The notes beneath the pieces were generated by a model, which did not search any database, was not told the DNA's origin, and saw only the letters and a program-made list of their open reading frames with translations. The translations under genes and the position numbers were made by a program. From contig WNYE01000046.1 of assembly GCA_021396245.1 (NCBI GenBank), forward strand, positions 157,608 to 221,607: DNA of 64,000 nucleotides, given 5' to 3'. Origin of the DNA: Sporothrix humicola (lineage: Eukaryota > Ascomycota > Sordariomycetes > Ophiostomatales > Ophiostomataceae). Below, one piece after another: positions 40,678 through 52,786 of this stretch; position 1 is the stretch's first letter, and the number at the start of each line of letters is the position of its first letter.

Positions 40678-41722
40678 GTTGGCGGCGGGAACGTGTGGTG
40701 GTTAGAGTGGTTAAAGGCTGTAGTGATCAACGAAAGGTGTGATCGAGTGTTATTGAATGTTATTGAATGTTTGCAGAGTAAAACATTGGTGCAGAGATGC
40801 TGGACTTGGAAATATGGTTGAGAGAAGAAAGGAAACGAGAGGAATACGACGTGGATGGACCAGGGAATAAAAGGAACCAGAAATGAGAAAGAGAAAACAG
40901 AAAAGAGATCAACACTGATAAAGCGACAGACGTAATTGCTGACCGAAGAAAAAAGACTGGCATTGGCATTCCAACACTATCCCACTCCGTGGTGGTAGTC
41001 CGACCATGAACGGCTCGGCAGTCGTCTTGGCCCAGTCTTGGCCCAGTCTTGGCGGGACCTTGGATCTTGGCCGCCCCTCCGCCCAGGACCGGCCAAGACC
41101 GCCTAGGGAAATCAATTGCGCACTCGCCCCCCATGTTGGCCTTAATAATGGCCACACCAGACGTCACCAAGACCCTAACAATGCATCAGACATCACCGCC
41201 CAGAAAGCCGAGAGACGCCGCTCTGACTGCGAACCACAGAAAAGGCACTACGTACTGGAGGAAACGATAAAGAAAACAGAAGAAAAAGAACAACAGAAAA
41301 AAAACAAGCACACGTGGGCTTGGCTGGCCATGTTTTGTGGCAGATTCTCAAGATGGTCTTTGCGATATTTGGTAGACTCTCTCTTGGCTGCTTGGCTGCG
41401 TTGTTGACTGTGTGGATATTGCAAATCATGGCCAATAAAGAACGCCGCAGATGTTGGTCGATGCCACAACAGCACCGCATACTCACTATCCGTTCTCGTT
41501 CCGTTTATTTTGTTTTATTGACAGAAAGCCAGCTCCCGTGTCGACGACGGCCAGGACCATTAGGCACAATGGCGTGTCGGTATTGATTGAAAATTCATCA
41601 AAATGGCCACGAGGCAGCGGAAGTTTGCCGAGTCATCGCCCTCATATATCCTTGTCTAGTAATGCTTTCTATTTCTACTCTTTAACTCTATCGTGAATGT
41701 GCGGCAGGTCACAGTTGTATTG
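40678..41722. other. Intergenic region, nothing recognised
   Basis: It holds the ATPase leader and the peptidase 3' flank. A direct repeat CTTGGCCCAGTCTTGGCCCAGTCTTGG near 41025-41051 is the only structure seen. Confidence 0.35.
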
Positions 41723-43825
41723 TCAGACACTCCCAATCGTCTTCCCCATCGTCCTCCCCGCCGCCTTTCTCGGGACCAGCCTGGGCACCGTCCGGTTCTG
41801 CCCCGGCAGCGTCGTGGCGTCGTAAAACTCGTCGACCCAGCCGGCAAAGATGTCGACCTCCTGCTGCATCACACCGGCCAGGTACGTGTTGTTGCTCCTG
41901 CTAAAAACATCCTCGCAGTGGCGGCCGTTCTTGATGATGATGACGGGCGCGTCGGGTGTTGACTCCAGTGGACCACCGGGCCGGAAATGGCTCGACACCG
42001 ATGCCGACCGCCAAGGGTCAAACTCGCCATTGACCCACAGCACGCGTTTGCCCTCAAAGTGCCAGCCGCCCGTCATGGCGTTGAAGGTCTCGGCGGTCTT
42101 GCCAGTAGCGGAGCCGTACGTGTTGGTGTTGGCGCGGGATCCAGTCGTGTCCACACTGCCGGGATGGTCACCACTCCCTCCGTTTCTGGTACTGTTGATC
42201 AGAGGCAGGGTCACTGGCTGGAACTCTGCACTCTTTGGCCCAAAGAGCAGTTCGCAACTACGCTGAAAGTACTCGGCCGTCATGAGCCTCGAAGCAATGC
42301 CCGGGATGCCCGGCGGCGTGTTGCCGGTCTGGTACCAGAAAAAGGGCTCGTTGCAGAGCATCCAGGTCCACTGCACAGTGTACGAGTTGTTAACGGCGCG
42401 GTCTCTGAACAATATGCTAGATGTGTTGTCGCTGTTCAAGCACGTGGCAATGGACGAGTTGGTGTTGTTGTTGGGCGCGTACTCGTCGTAGCCAAAGTAG
42501 TTGTAGCAGACTGCAGTCATCAGTAGGCGGAGCATCAAGATATGTCGTGCGTACTTGGATCACTTACACCCTGGCAGAATCTGCTGTTTGAAAAAGGCGG
42601 CAATGTCGGCCACTTTCTTGGCAATATCCGTGGTGGCATCGACGGCCCTTGTGATGCGGCTTCTCGAGAGAGGCGAGTGGTATCTGGCAACGATGCTGCT
42701 ATTTGTCGATGCCAACCCGTTGCCGTTGATCAGGCCAAGGCTCTCGCCATAGCCTTCGAAGACGTCGCACATTTTGTAAAATTTGGTGTAGTTGGTGGAG
42801 TACCTATTGTCCTGCCACGACTGTGTGATGAGAACGAGGGAGCTGAGTTGTCAGTGGGTGTGATATTTACGAGAACACTGGGGCATGGACTCACGAAGCA
42901 AAATCGATGGGATCAGTGACCGCGCCGAGTCCCCACGTGTCCTTGAAGGCGGCCAGTTCTTTCGGGGGCAGCGTCAACGTCGCATTGTCGACATAGGCCG
43001 TGACGTCTGCCAGGTCGCTGCTGCAGTTGGCCGGCATGCCCGCGCGGATGGGCTCAAAGTACGACCAGAAGTCGTAGATGGACTGGACGGGGGCGCTGGA
43101 CGCGTGGTATGCCCAGAACGTGTCGGGGGCAAGCGAGGCCGTCCATGCCGTCAGCGCGCCACCGTACGATCCTCCCGAGAGAATCCAGGGCTGGAGGTCA
43201 GGACACAGTTCAAAATGAGTATGAGAGTTGGAAAACGTACCGCATTCGGCGCATTGCTCCGTCGGCTCGAGTTGGAGGCCGGGTCGAACGGCAGCTTGAC
43301 ATTTCTGGCAAAGTGCGTGAGATCGTGGACGGCATTTTGCAGTGTCAGCTGCTGCATCGTCTGCGTCGTCAATCGCGGAAACGGCGACGACTCGCCATAG
43401 TAGCGGTGTTCAATGACCAGCACAGCACCTTTGACGCGCTCGGCAATCTGGGCAACCAGCGACGGCTTCCAGAGGTAGCCGCAGTATCCATCCAGGGCAG
43501 CCTCACCGGGCGTCGTGACAATAATGGGGTAACCGGGGCCGCCCCATGTTGCGTTGGACCAATAGTAGCGCTGTCGAAACGTGCGCTGGGCCTTGCAGTT
43601 GGACGTCTTGACGGAATGATCCAGGATCTGGTCAAAGTATCCGGTGCCCGTGTTGGGTTCGGAGCCGTTGCAGACGTGCGCGGGAGCAGGGCCTTTGTTG
43701 AGGACGAATTTTCCGGGCGGCGGCGGAGGATTAGGTCGAGGGAAGAGGGCGTTGGCGGAGTGGACAAAGACTGCCAAAAGACTGAGGAGACCGAAAAAAG
43801 AGGGCCATCGTGACGTAGGATGCAT
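41723..43825 (-). CDS. Secreted serine peptidase, family S28 (4 exons, 647 aa)
   Basis: Prolyl-specific exo-peptidase family (lysosomal Pro-X carboxypeptidase / DPP2 relatives), secreted or vacuolar in fungi. Exons are 43241-43825, 42895-43190, 42568-42842 and 41723-42510. The introns are 50, 52 and 57 nt with GTACGT, GTGAGT and GTAAGT donors. The sum is 648 codons in frame. There is a signal peptide of about 26 residues, then a proline-rich stretch. The family start reads GYFDQILDH and VIEHRYYGES. The nucleophile is Ser203 in GGSYGG, Asp550 is in NGEFDPW and His583 in GRHCED. Many N-glycosylation sequons suit secretion. For intron 2 the acceptor at 42843 was chosen because it alone keeps the conserved WQ-containing segment in frame. 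Confidence 0.92.
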
Positions 43826-46800
43826 TGTGGCCGTAGGGGGTGTAGGGCGACGGCGAGTCTGATCGATCGCCAATCGTGATGTAAACAAACGAGTGCACTA
43901 AAACAGGTCCCAAAACAGGGAGCCACAAAATCACCAGACGAGACTCGCCAATCGGCCTCCAAATAGGAAAGTGGTGGGATCGGGCATTTATTTTTATTGT
44001 GCGTATTTCTTGTTCTTGCCTTTTACAAATTCAATATCCCTCGTTCCTTCCGTTTTGTTGATGCCCCCTTTTCCCCTTTCCCCTCTTGCCGTATCTGCCA
44101 TATCTGCCTCTACCGCAGACGCTTCCTCCTGTATCCGGATAAAGCACCCCGCAGCAATTTACAGATCTGGATGTTGCCGCCTTTGAGCGAATAATCAAGG
44201 AAGGAGCAGATATCACCAACAGATGATATCAGAAAGCGGCAGGTGCTCTTCCCACGCTCCTTCTTCCGGGCTCGTGGGGGCGGCCGATACCAGCGGGTAA
44301 ATACCAAACGCACTGTATCCAGAGCACGCGCTTTCTGCCCAGAAAAAACTCATTTTGACAATGTCGAGCACGTCTACTCCTCCGCCATGATGCGATTTGT
44401 GATGGTTTCTCTTTGCGGCTGTTCTGTTAGTTGAATAACCCACCAATCTTGACGTCTTGCAATAATTTGATATCCTGTCATCTGAGGCACCTTTGTCATC
44501 TTGGATATCCGCCATTTTCCTTCTTATTTTCCGAATTTCAACTTGAGATGTGTGTTTGCGTCGTCTGTAGTTTCGTCTCGAGCTGGTATTCTCGTGGCCG
44601 TATGTCGTTTGTTCGCAGGCTGGCCGTCACTCGTTTACCGTTGTCGGATCCAATCCATCTTTTTTCAGGTGTTTGCACACTTGTTTTCAGGGCAGACTGG
44701 AGGGCCTGGCTCGTACGGCCACAGTTGTCGGGTTTTCAATGAGGGCAGATCTCAGATATCGGTGGGAGCTTCGGACGTCAACCTCTGCAAAATTCAGGGC
44801 AAGAACAGAAAGTGCACTCGCACTCGCGCTCGTAGCCACCACCTCGTCCTGACCCAACTTCGGGTCACCTGTCTTCAGGGTCGTCTCCTTTGCAAAGCAA
44901 ACGAAAGAGGGGGAGGCAAACCCCCCTCTATGCCGCTAATTCATGTCATCGCGAACATTGCCGTCGTCGGAGGTACTTCGTTGCCAAGTCACTTTTTGCT
45001 TTTGCCGTTTCGCTTGAAAGGGCTGTTATGATGACTCGTTGCAGTTGTCGTGGTCATCGTGATCTCCCCGGTGGTTTGTGGACTCGGTAGCTCGACAGTC
45101 GATAGGGTCAGGGTCGTTGAAAAATCCAGTGCATCGCTTGGTTGCTCAGCCACCGGTGCTTCGCCGTTTCGTCACTTGGCCATTTAGTCGAAAGTATGGT
45201 GTCGTCAGGGGCTTGGGTCGAAAACGAAAAGGCACAGGGTCGTGGTCGCCTGTATGATAGTGGTCGGCGGTCGGTATCAGGGTTCGACCGTTAAAAATAG
45301 CACTCATCCGGTTGCCTGTAAACAAAGTGCCGCCGGTCACTCGACGGGTCATGTGAGTCACGTAGGCTCGAAAGCTGAAAGATCAAGAGGCGTGTCCCTC
45401 CCTGCTGTGTGCTGTAAAGGAAAGAGCGTAGTGAAAATAGAAGATTAGATTTGGGATGCGTGCTCATGTGGGCGCGACGCAGGTTTTATTCTCACTGGAA
45501 GAGCACATTATCATAACTAATGATGAAAAAAGAATGAGTGAAAAAGGAGGAGAGGACGACGATATCCCGATATCATGGGTCCATATATCATGTTAGTCGA
45601 TGCCCGTCAGTATCCGTTTGCTGTCCGGTCGGCGCTAGACCGGGCTCGGGGAGATTGTTCCGTATGAGGTTCCGCGCCGGCTTGGCACCGGCGGATAGAG
45701 ACAGAGAGCCAGCAGGGGCGCAGAAAAGACTTGTAGAACATGGCCGCATCTTACAGTACGCCCATACAGCCAGTACTTCGTAGGCTATCTGCTATGTAGG
45801 CCACAAGTACCCTCGATGGCAGATACTTTGACCATCCCTTTCCCACTGTCTGGCCGGGTACCTCGACTCGTCCAGGGCAATGGGCGCTTTCTAATAACAC
45901 ATAGGGAAAGGCCCAGTCTCTACCAGTCTTTCTAACGCCGCATGACAATCTATGGCAGCCTACGTTGTAGCTATGGCAGTCGATGTCGTCGTTGATTTGG
46001 ATACGTTGGCGATGTACCAATAACGTCAGTATGGGGTTTGCCACCTGTCTGTGCCTGATTAAGAGCCATCAACCACCGTTTTCTGGTCGTTTTCTTTTTC
46101 TTTCGATGCAGGGAAAGAAAATAGAGGGGTATTACTTTTTTTTTTTGAATTCCAGGCAACTCTGATGAATTCGTTGAAGTGAATCCCCTGTAACGAGGTT
46201 CAAAAGGCTGCAAGCACATTATGTCATCGTGTGCCTGATTGTTGTCCGCCTCACACCACCGCACCATACGGCTACAAGTCATTCTCAGGACATCCTTAAA
46301 GGCGTGTTATATGAATGTACCTGATCGACGACAACCCTCCTCCTTTTGTTTTTTTGCTACTCTGGCGGTCTTTTTGTGACTTTTTTACCTTCTGGTCTGT
46401 TGCGGAAGGATGCTGAAGGACGCGGGGGTTGGGAAGTTAGGAAGTTTTGGGAAGTGGTAGGGAAGCAACAGAAACGTCACTAACATGTTTTGCAGGTCTG
46501 GTGATCACCCTGTGCCAGTCGTTAGTGTCCATCTAGTATTTCGTCATCTCGGATTTACAAGCAGGGTACGCCCTTGCACATCGTTGTCAGATCAGGATGG
46601 GGGACAGTCTATTGTTGTCGGTCACCTTCACCATAATGATAAAAATGAAGCGACTGAAAAAGAAACAATATTCAATATTCAATATTGGTTGCCACGACCA
46701 CAAAATGATGTGCGATAAAAGTGATCGAGGCGATCAAAAAGGTACGACAGAACGGGGACGATACGGGCCTTGCCCTCATGCAAGGGGCCACGTCCCGCGC

Positions 46801-49800
46801 AAGGGGTCGTCGGCGGTCGGTAGCCAGCGTGTGCCTGTGGTGCCCGTGGTGCCTGTGGGCGACCTGGGCGGTTCTTTTTTTATCTCGTCACCTTCTCTCG
46901 TCTTTCCAGTGACCTTTTCTCCTCCTGCACGAACGTACACCTGCAGGACCAAAGGCGCAAAGAGTGCTGCGTGCAGCTGCGAGACTGCGCAGGTCCGCAT
47001 TCTAGAGCCAATCGTAGCCGAGAAGAGTGGAGAGAGCTGATGGGAAGGCTTGCAAAAGGGCAGCCGTGAGGAGCGTGAGGAGGCAAAAATCATGCACGCA
47101 CTTTGAGCGTCACCAAAAACGGGAAGCCAAAAAACCAGAAATGTGGGTGGCGGGCAAAAAGTGACGGCGGCGGCGGGATGCTCGGGTCAGAAGAGGCTCT
47201 CGGGCTACAGGCGGTGACAACCAAAACGGGCCAGAATAAGAAAACAGGCAGGAAGCATCGGAGCAAAGAATGCGAAACGATCAAACACAGAAGGAACGAA
47301 CAATCGTTCTTTCTCTACTGAAGAGAAAGCACATGCAAACAAATATGTTCTTTCCTAAATTGCAATCTGTGTCTTCACTGGAGGCAAGTGCGATGAGGGG
47401 ATGCAAATCAAGAAGGACCGGACAAACTGAGGCTCTCGTTAAAAGTAAGAATGGCGGCGAAGAGTTTTTTTCTGTTCTCTCTCTTCTCTCCTTCGAATGG
47501 AGATAATTGCAAAAATACGAGCTGTCATGCAGGACAAGAATCAAGCTGTGGCGGTCGTGAGAAGCGTCAGCCAAGATGAGGACGCAGGCAAGCAGGCAAA
47601 TAGACTCACGGCCAAACAAACATATCCAGGGACTCCAGCCCACGGCGGAGAAGCAGGCAGAGAGGCGTGTAGACAGACAAAAGCGGCGTGCAAGAGGCGT
47701 GCAACATATCCAGGCACTGGGATCAGGAGTCATGTGTCCTACCAAACTTTGAAAGGCGGTGTGCGCCCGTTTTCTGTGCGTGCTCTGTGCCTGTGCCTGT
47801 GCCTCCTGTGCCTTGAATCCGTCCTGGTCCTCCTGTCGATTGCTCCTTCCTGTCGAGATCCTTTGGCCCTTTTTGGTCTTTTTCCTTCATTCTCCCCCTC
47901 TTCAGCGACTGTGTGCCTGTGCCTGTGCCTGGCTGGACATGCGCTTCTAGGCCAACCCTCCTGCAGTAGCGGCACATCTGCGCAGCGGCAGGCTTTCTGT
48001 ATTGTCCCTCGTCTTTTTCCTTTCGTTTTCGACTCTTTCTTTCGTCACCTCCTCACCTGCCCCTCTCTTTCCCGCCTCTTCCACCCCTGCTGCTGTTAAG
48101 CCAGAGAAGGAATAAGCCAGGCCTGGCCGCCCGCCAATTCAGCCTTGGCGTTTTCGATCTAAGCACCTTTTGGGGCTGGTAATAAGGTGGTCGACACAGC
48201 ACTGTCGTCTTCGACAGCAGCGATCGCCTTCACGTCGATCGTCTTCAATCGTCCAATTCATCGAGTGTGCCTTTTTTTTCTGTCAGGCGTCCATGGCTTT
48301 GTTCTCTTTTCAGTCTTTGTACCTGTCCCAAACCTGTTCCTGTTTTTTACTTTGCTCTTTTGTCTTTTTGTCTTTTTGTCTTTTTTGCCATGGCTGGTGC
48401 GGGCGCTGATTGTCTCAAATCGAGACTGTTTATTTGTCGAGCCATGTCCTAGCTTGTCTTGCTTTCAGGCCTTTTTTGTCTTTCTTGTCTCTTTTGTCCC
48501 TGTCCTTTTTTGGCCGATCTTGAGTGGTCGATTTTCAGGTCGGTTTTCAAGTAGAGCTCTTTTCTTTGGTCGAGCTCGAACAAAGGGTGGCTTTCCAGCG
48601 AATCCCGGCATTGCGTACAATTGTCGCAGACAAAGAGGAAAGTTGGACCTCTGTCATCGCAATCATCAAAGGAAATATGACGTCCAACAGCATCATGCAA
48701 AGAACAAGAGCTTCAACCCTATGACGCAGAAAAATAAAGTTTCCAACTCCCCTTTAACTCCCTTTTCTCCTACAAGTCAACGGTATATCCCCGCTGGAAC
48801 TAGGGCCGTGGAGATAATGGTGACAGCGGGGCGATCTTTCTTTGATGCGATCTTTCTTTGATTATCATAACCGCTGGCTGAGCTTCGACGAGACTCTCAG
48901 TAACAGTCGCTGTGCTGTGTACCTTGTGTCCCAGAAAGCATTCTTTGCATCTTGTGGAAACAGAGTTGATGTAGGCTGTAACGACAACACAACACTACAC
49001 GGCACTGGTGCACAGGGAAAGAGTCAACAGAGGGGAAACTGCCAATATTGAGTATCCCGAGGGAAGCCGAGGAGGGGATGGTACGAGAGCTGGGGAGACG
49101 TTAAAAGACATCATTGAATGGACAGCCTGCTCCGTGCTTTGAGCTTGAGTTAAGCGCATTGTGCATGATGCAGGGAGCAGGACAAAGAAGGCTGGGACAG
49201 CCAGCCGCGATACAACGGATACAACTGGATATCAGCCAGATATGTATGGAGTACGACGCACAGCCAATACAACTAGAGCGAACGCGCTCATATGCGGTTT
49301 TGTGTGCATTTTCGCAGACAGTCTTGCAGCTTTGCTGCTTTGCGTCTGACGGCCATGCAGTGTATCCCAAGTTGATTTGCGAGGAAAGCCAGATAAACGG
49401 AACGAGAGGAGAAGGCCACATATGAAGTTGACATGGGAATATATGTAAAACGGAGGCAGATGGCAAACAAGACAACAATGGAAGAAGAGAACATTCGTCA
49501 AGAAACGAACAAGTGAGAACAGACCAGGAACCCCGGCTTGGATCTGGAGGGGTTGTCTTTCAAAAATCGAAGACAAGAATCGAATAAAAGACGAAAAAGA
49601 CAAGGATGTGCACGTCCCCTGGTTGCCCTGGCTCAATTCTTCAGCTAAAAAGAAAAAGACAAGGATGAGAAGGGCCAGAAAAGGAAATGAAAAAAAATCG
49701 AGGGGCAGGAACTGGGGCAGAACAGCAGAAAAAACGTCAGTGATGCTCGTATTTCGTGCAGACGATCACCGTGATGGACACGATGCGCAACGACGACAGA

Positions 49801-50600
49801 AGTTTCATTTCAAGATGACAATGATTTACATGTCCCTGCAGAGGAAAGGAAAGTGGTGGCTTCGCGCGCATATTCATTGTCTTTCACCACTGTCCAACTG
49901 CCCATTGTGTCTGCCCACCGTAAAAGACGAAAAGAGGAGGCTGGCGGCAGAGGGGCGTGCGCCAACACCCCGGGCGGGCCTTACTGAGATAGGTGAGGGG
50001 TGATTTTTCGGTGTTAGTCTCCAACTGTCTGGACACAAGTCGAGGGCAGGAAAAAGGCAGAGAACAACGATCGCAACAAGATTTCGATACCGACGTCGAA
50101 TAAAATAAAATAAAATAAAAGTCGAAACGTCGCCACTGGTATAGATGCGATACTCACCCGCCGCCTGTAGTCAGGACTGGCCTGGAGGAATATCGCATAT
50201 TGCGTGCAATACAGCGCATACAGCGCATGATGGGCGATAGTAACGGCCATAGTGCTGTAGAGTGCTGCGGAGCGCTATAGAGTATTGTAGAGTGATCTCC
50301 CTTTGTTTCTTACAACTGCCCAGCCGCTCTTTCCTGTTCCTGTGCCTGTCTGGGAGCCTCACTTGTCGGTGCAACATGCGCCGGTCTTTGGAAGCTTGGA
50401 CCGGGTGCCTGTCTTTTCTGATCTCCAAACAAAGAGCATCTGACAGGACAGTAACAAGTAACAAACAACGGGCAGAAGAACAAAAGAGGGTGTAAGAGGG
50501 TGTGCCGGGTCGGCCGAAGAGCAGAGAATAAAGGTCAAAGGATCAGATAGTGATGCGTGTTGTAGGCTGTTGGCTGTAGGCGCTGGAGGTGCTGAAGGCG
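43826..50600. other. Very long gene-free region
   Basis: About 6.8 kb in which no reading frame on either strand shows a domain, codon pattern or conserved motif. Frames of up to about 225 residues are Phe/Leu/Ser-rich and come from pyrimidine-rich DNA. Purine-rich blocks (about 47.0-47.6 and 49.4-49.75 kb) alternate with pyrimidine-rich blocks (about 47.75-48.1 and 48.2-48.5 kb). CTGTGCCTGTGCCTGTGCC words recur near 47787 and 47911. No tRNA or transposon terminus was found. Confidence 0.5.
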
Positions 50601-52786
50601 TTGTAATCAAGTGTAAACCTCGCTGCTTCGTCTAAGTACACCCCTCCACGACCACCACCCACCCCCCGACCCTCTTTTTCTGCTCGCCCACTGGTGTGGC
50701 CCAGTGTCGCCCGTCTCCACCCCCTTGCACTTGCGCTGCACTTGCCTGCACACCTGCTTTTCGCTGCGATGCTGGCCCTCTCTAGCGCAGGTACTCGCAG
50801 CTCGTGAGGTCGTGAGGTCAGTCATTTTGTCGTTTCCCCTCTCCCGCTTTCCTTGTCTATGGTCTGGGCGCTTTTGTCGCCCGCCTGTTTGGTCGCTCTT
50901 TCCCTGCCACCCACCTCGAAACACCGAAACAAAACACCCCTCACTCTGTGCCTCTTCCTCCTCCCTGTTGCTCACATTATTCGCCTTTCGCCTTTCGCCT
51001 TTGCCCCCTCGTTTTCTGTGCCTGTTCTTGGTCTTTCCTGTTCCTGCCTCTCCGTTGCGTCGTTGCTTCGTTGCGTCGTCTTACGTTGCCGTGGCGCCTT
51101 CCTGTCCTTGCTCTTTCCTCCTCCATGTTCCTGTTTGTCTCCTCACTTTTTTGGTCTGCCCTAGCTCGTGCCCCTGACTACGCTCCATCGCCTCCAACGC
51201 CCCTAAAAGCCCTAGGCCGTCTCCAAACCCCTCCCAAGTTTTGTATTGTTGTAGCGGGCAAGTCACTCTGCCGCTGGGTACAACAGGCACAGCGACGCCA
51301 AACGATTAGCGTGCCCACTCGTCCATTACGCATGAAGTCAGAAAAAAAAGTGTCCGTCAGTCACCACCCAGTCTCTCTCATATACCTGCTGTCAGGTACA
51401 TCGACCCAAAGTAGTATCACCACCTGCTTTCTCTCCCTCTTTCCTTCCTCTTCCGGATTTCTCTCTCCTCCCCTCCTTCTCTATTTTTATCTTTCCCCTA
51501 TTTTTGGTGCCATTTTCTCCATCTATGACCCCCCGAACCCCTGAACTACCCGGGGACAACCACCAAACGACCCTACAACTGTCAACGACGCCCTGAATTG
51601 TCTTCAGCATCGCGCCTTTCTCGATTCTCGACGACATTTCGACTCATTTCACAACGACCGGCTCGTGAGTATAAACACCTTTGATCTCGCCCCGCCTTCT
51701 TCTGAGGACTCTTTCTCCCTTTCGACTCTTTTCTTCTTCTTCCGCCTCCTCGTCGACCGCAAGGCACCTGCCGCTCTCGTCACCAGCTCGCAACTCGCTC
51801 TTGCCTCGCTCCGCTCACTTTTCCCCTCTGCGCCTTCCCACTCGGCCCTCCGCAACAACCTCTCCGCCCGGAAACGGTAACTGCGACCCGGCCTTGTCGT
51901 ATACGGTCTTCTCCTTCGGGCAACCGCGACTGCGAACACCAACCCAGCCATCCGGCCAGCCTCCCAGGTCCTCTCTCCATTCTCGCCACCTTCACTCTTC
52001 ACCTCTCACATCCTCCCTCCCACCTCTCACCATCCCCGTCCCCAAACTTCAACATCCACCGCCCTGGTACCTTACTTGGCCTTTCAGGAACCGGGTCCCC
52101 TTTGTCATTATTGTTCATTCCTTCTTATTTGTTACTTGCTTCCTGCTTCCTCCGCTCCTTATTGCTATCGCAATCTTTCTCAAACAAAGGGCCCCTCCTT
52201 TCGTCATCCTCTCTCCACCCGGCTTTTCTCTTTTCTCTTTTCTCTCTCCAGCCGTCTTCTCCCCACGGCCAACCCTTCTTTACTCTGAGACTCCCCCAGT
52301 CTGCTCTTTATCGTCGTGCGCCGCATCGCTATCGGATGTTCTTCTTCCTCTCAGCCTTGCGACGAACATCTCTCCCTCAAGGTCCCTGTCACCGACAACG
52401 TAAGTCTTTGATCCCATCTCTTGGTCTTCGTCCGTTCTGTGTTTCTCTCTCCACATCAACACCACCAACCTCCCCTTCCTCCTGCCCCTCTCGTCTCTCC
52501 CTTGTCTCACGTATTCTCCATCTTCCTTCCTCGTCTTCGATCTCTTTTCTCCGTTCCGATCCTCCCGATTCATTGTCTCCCTGTCCTTATCTGGGACAAT
52601 GCCCCATATTACAAATCCAAGACATTCCACTGCCTTTGAGCTTCTTTCTCCTCTTGTTCGGGTCCAGCTCAGCTCTAACCGTAACTCTCTCGCCTCCAGA
52701 TTAATCGGTTTCGTGGCACCACTCTCTGACGACACATCGTCTGTCTGAAAAACACCACCACTCTTATTCCAGTCACATCCCTCGCC
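50601..52786 (+). other. Pyrimidine-rich probable 5' leader of the zinc-finger gene
   Basis: Strongly C/T-rich on the plus strand up to the start codon at 52787, as is common for transcribed leaders of fungal regulatory genes. It contains a well-formed intron at 52400-52699 and another good donor (CTCGTGAGTATA) at about 51665. The extent of the transcript is inferred. Confidence 0.4.
52400..52699 (+). other. Probable 5'-UTR intron
   Basis: The donor GTAAGT at 52400, branch sequence CTCTAACC at about 52670 and acceptor CCTCCAG ending at 52699 lie 87 bp before the zinc-finger gene start. All three signals match the coding introns in this window. Its length of 300 nt is long for this organism but usual for leader introns. 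Confidence 0.55.

Noticed and set aside
42843..42894. Alternative acceptor CACACAG for intron 2 of the S28 peptidase
   Set aside because: Splicing there puts the conserved WQ segment out of frame with the GTGAGT donor. The upstream CTCAG acceptor restores the frame and has a good CTGAC branch sequence.
48187..48861. 224-residue frame with apparent transmembrane segments
   Set aside because: The Phe/Leu/Val-rich stretches come from T/C-rich DNA, overlapping frames give similar compositions, and no conserved motif is present.
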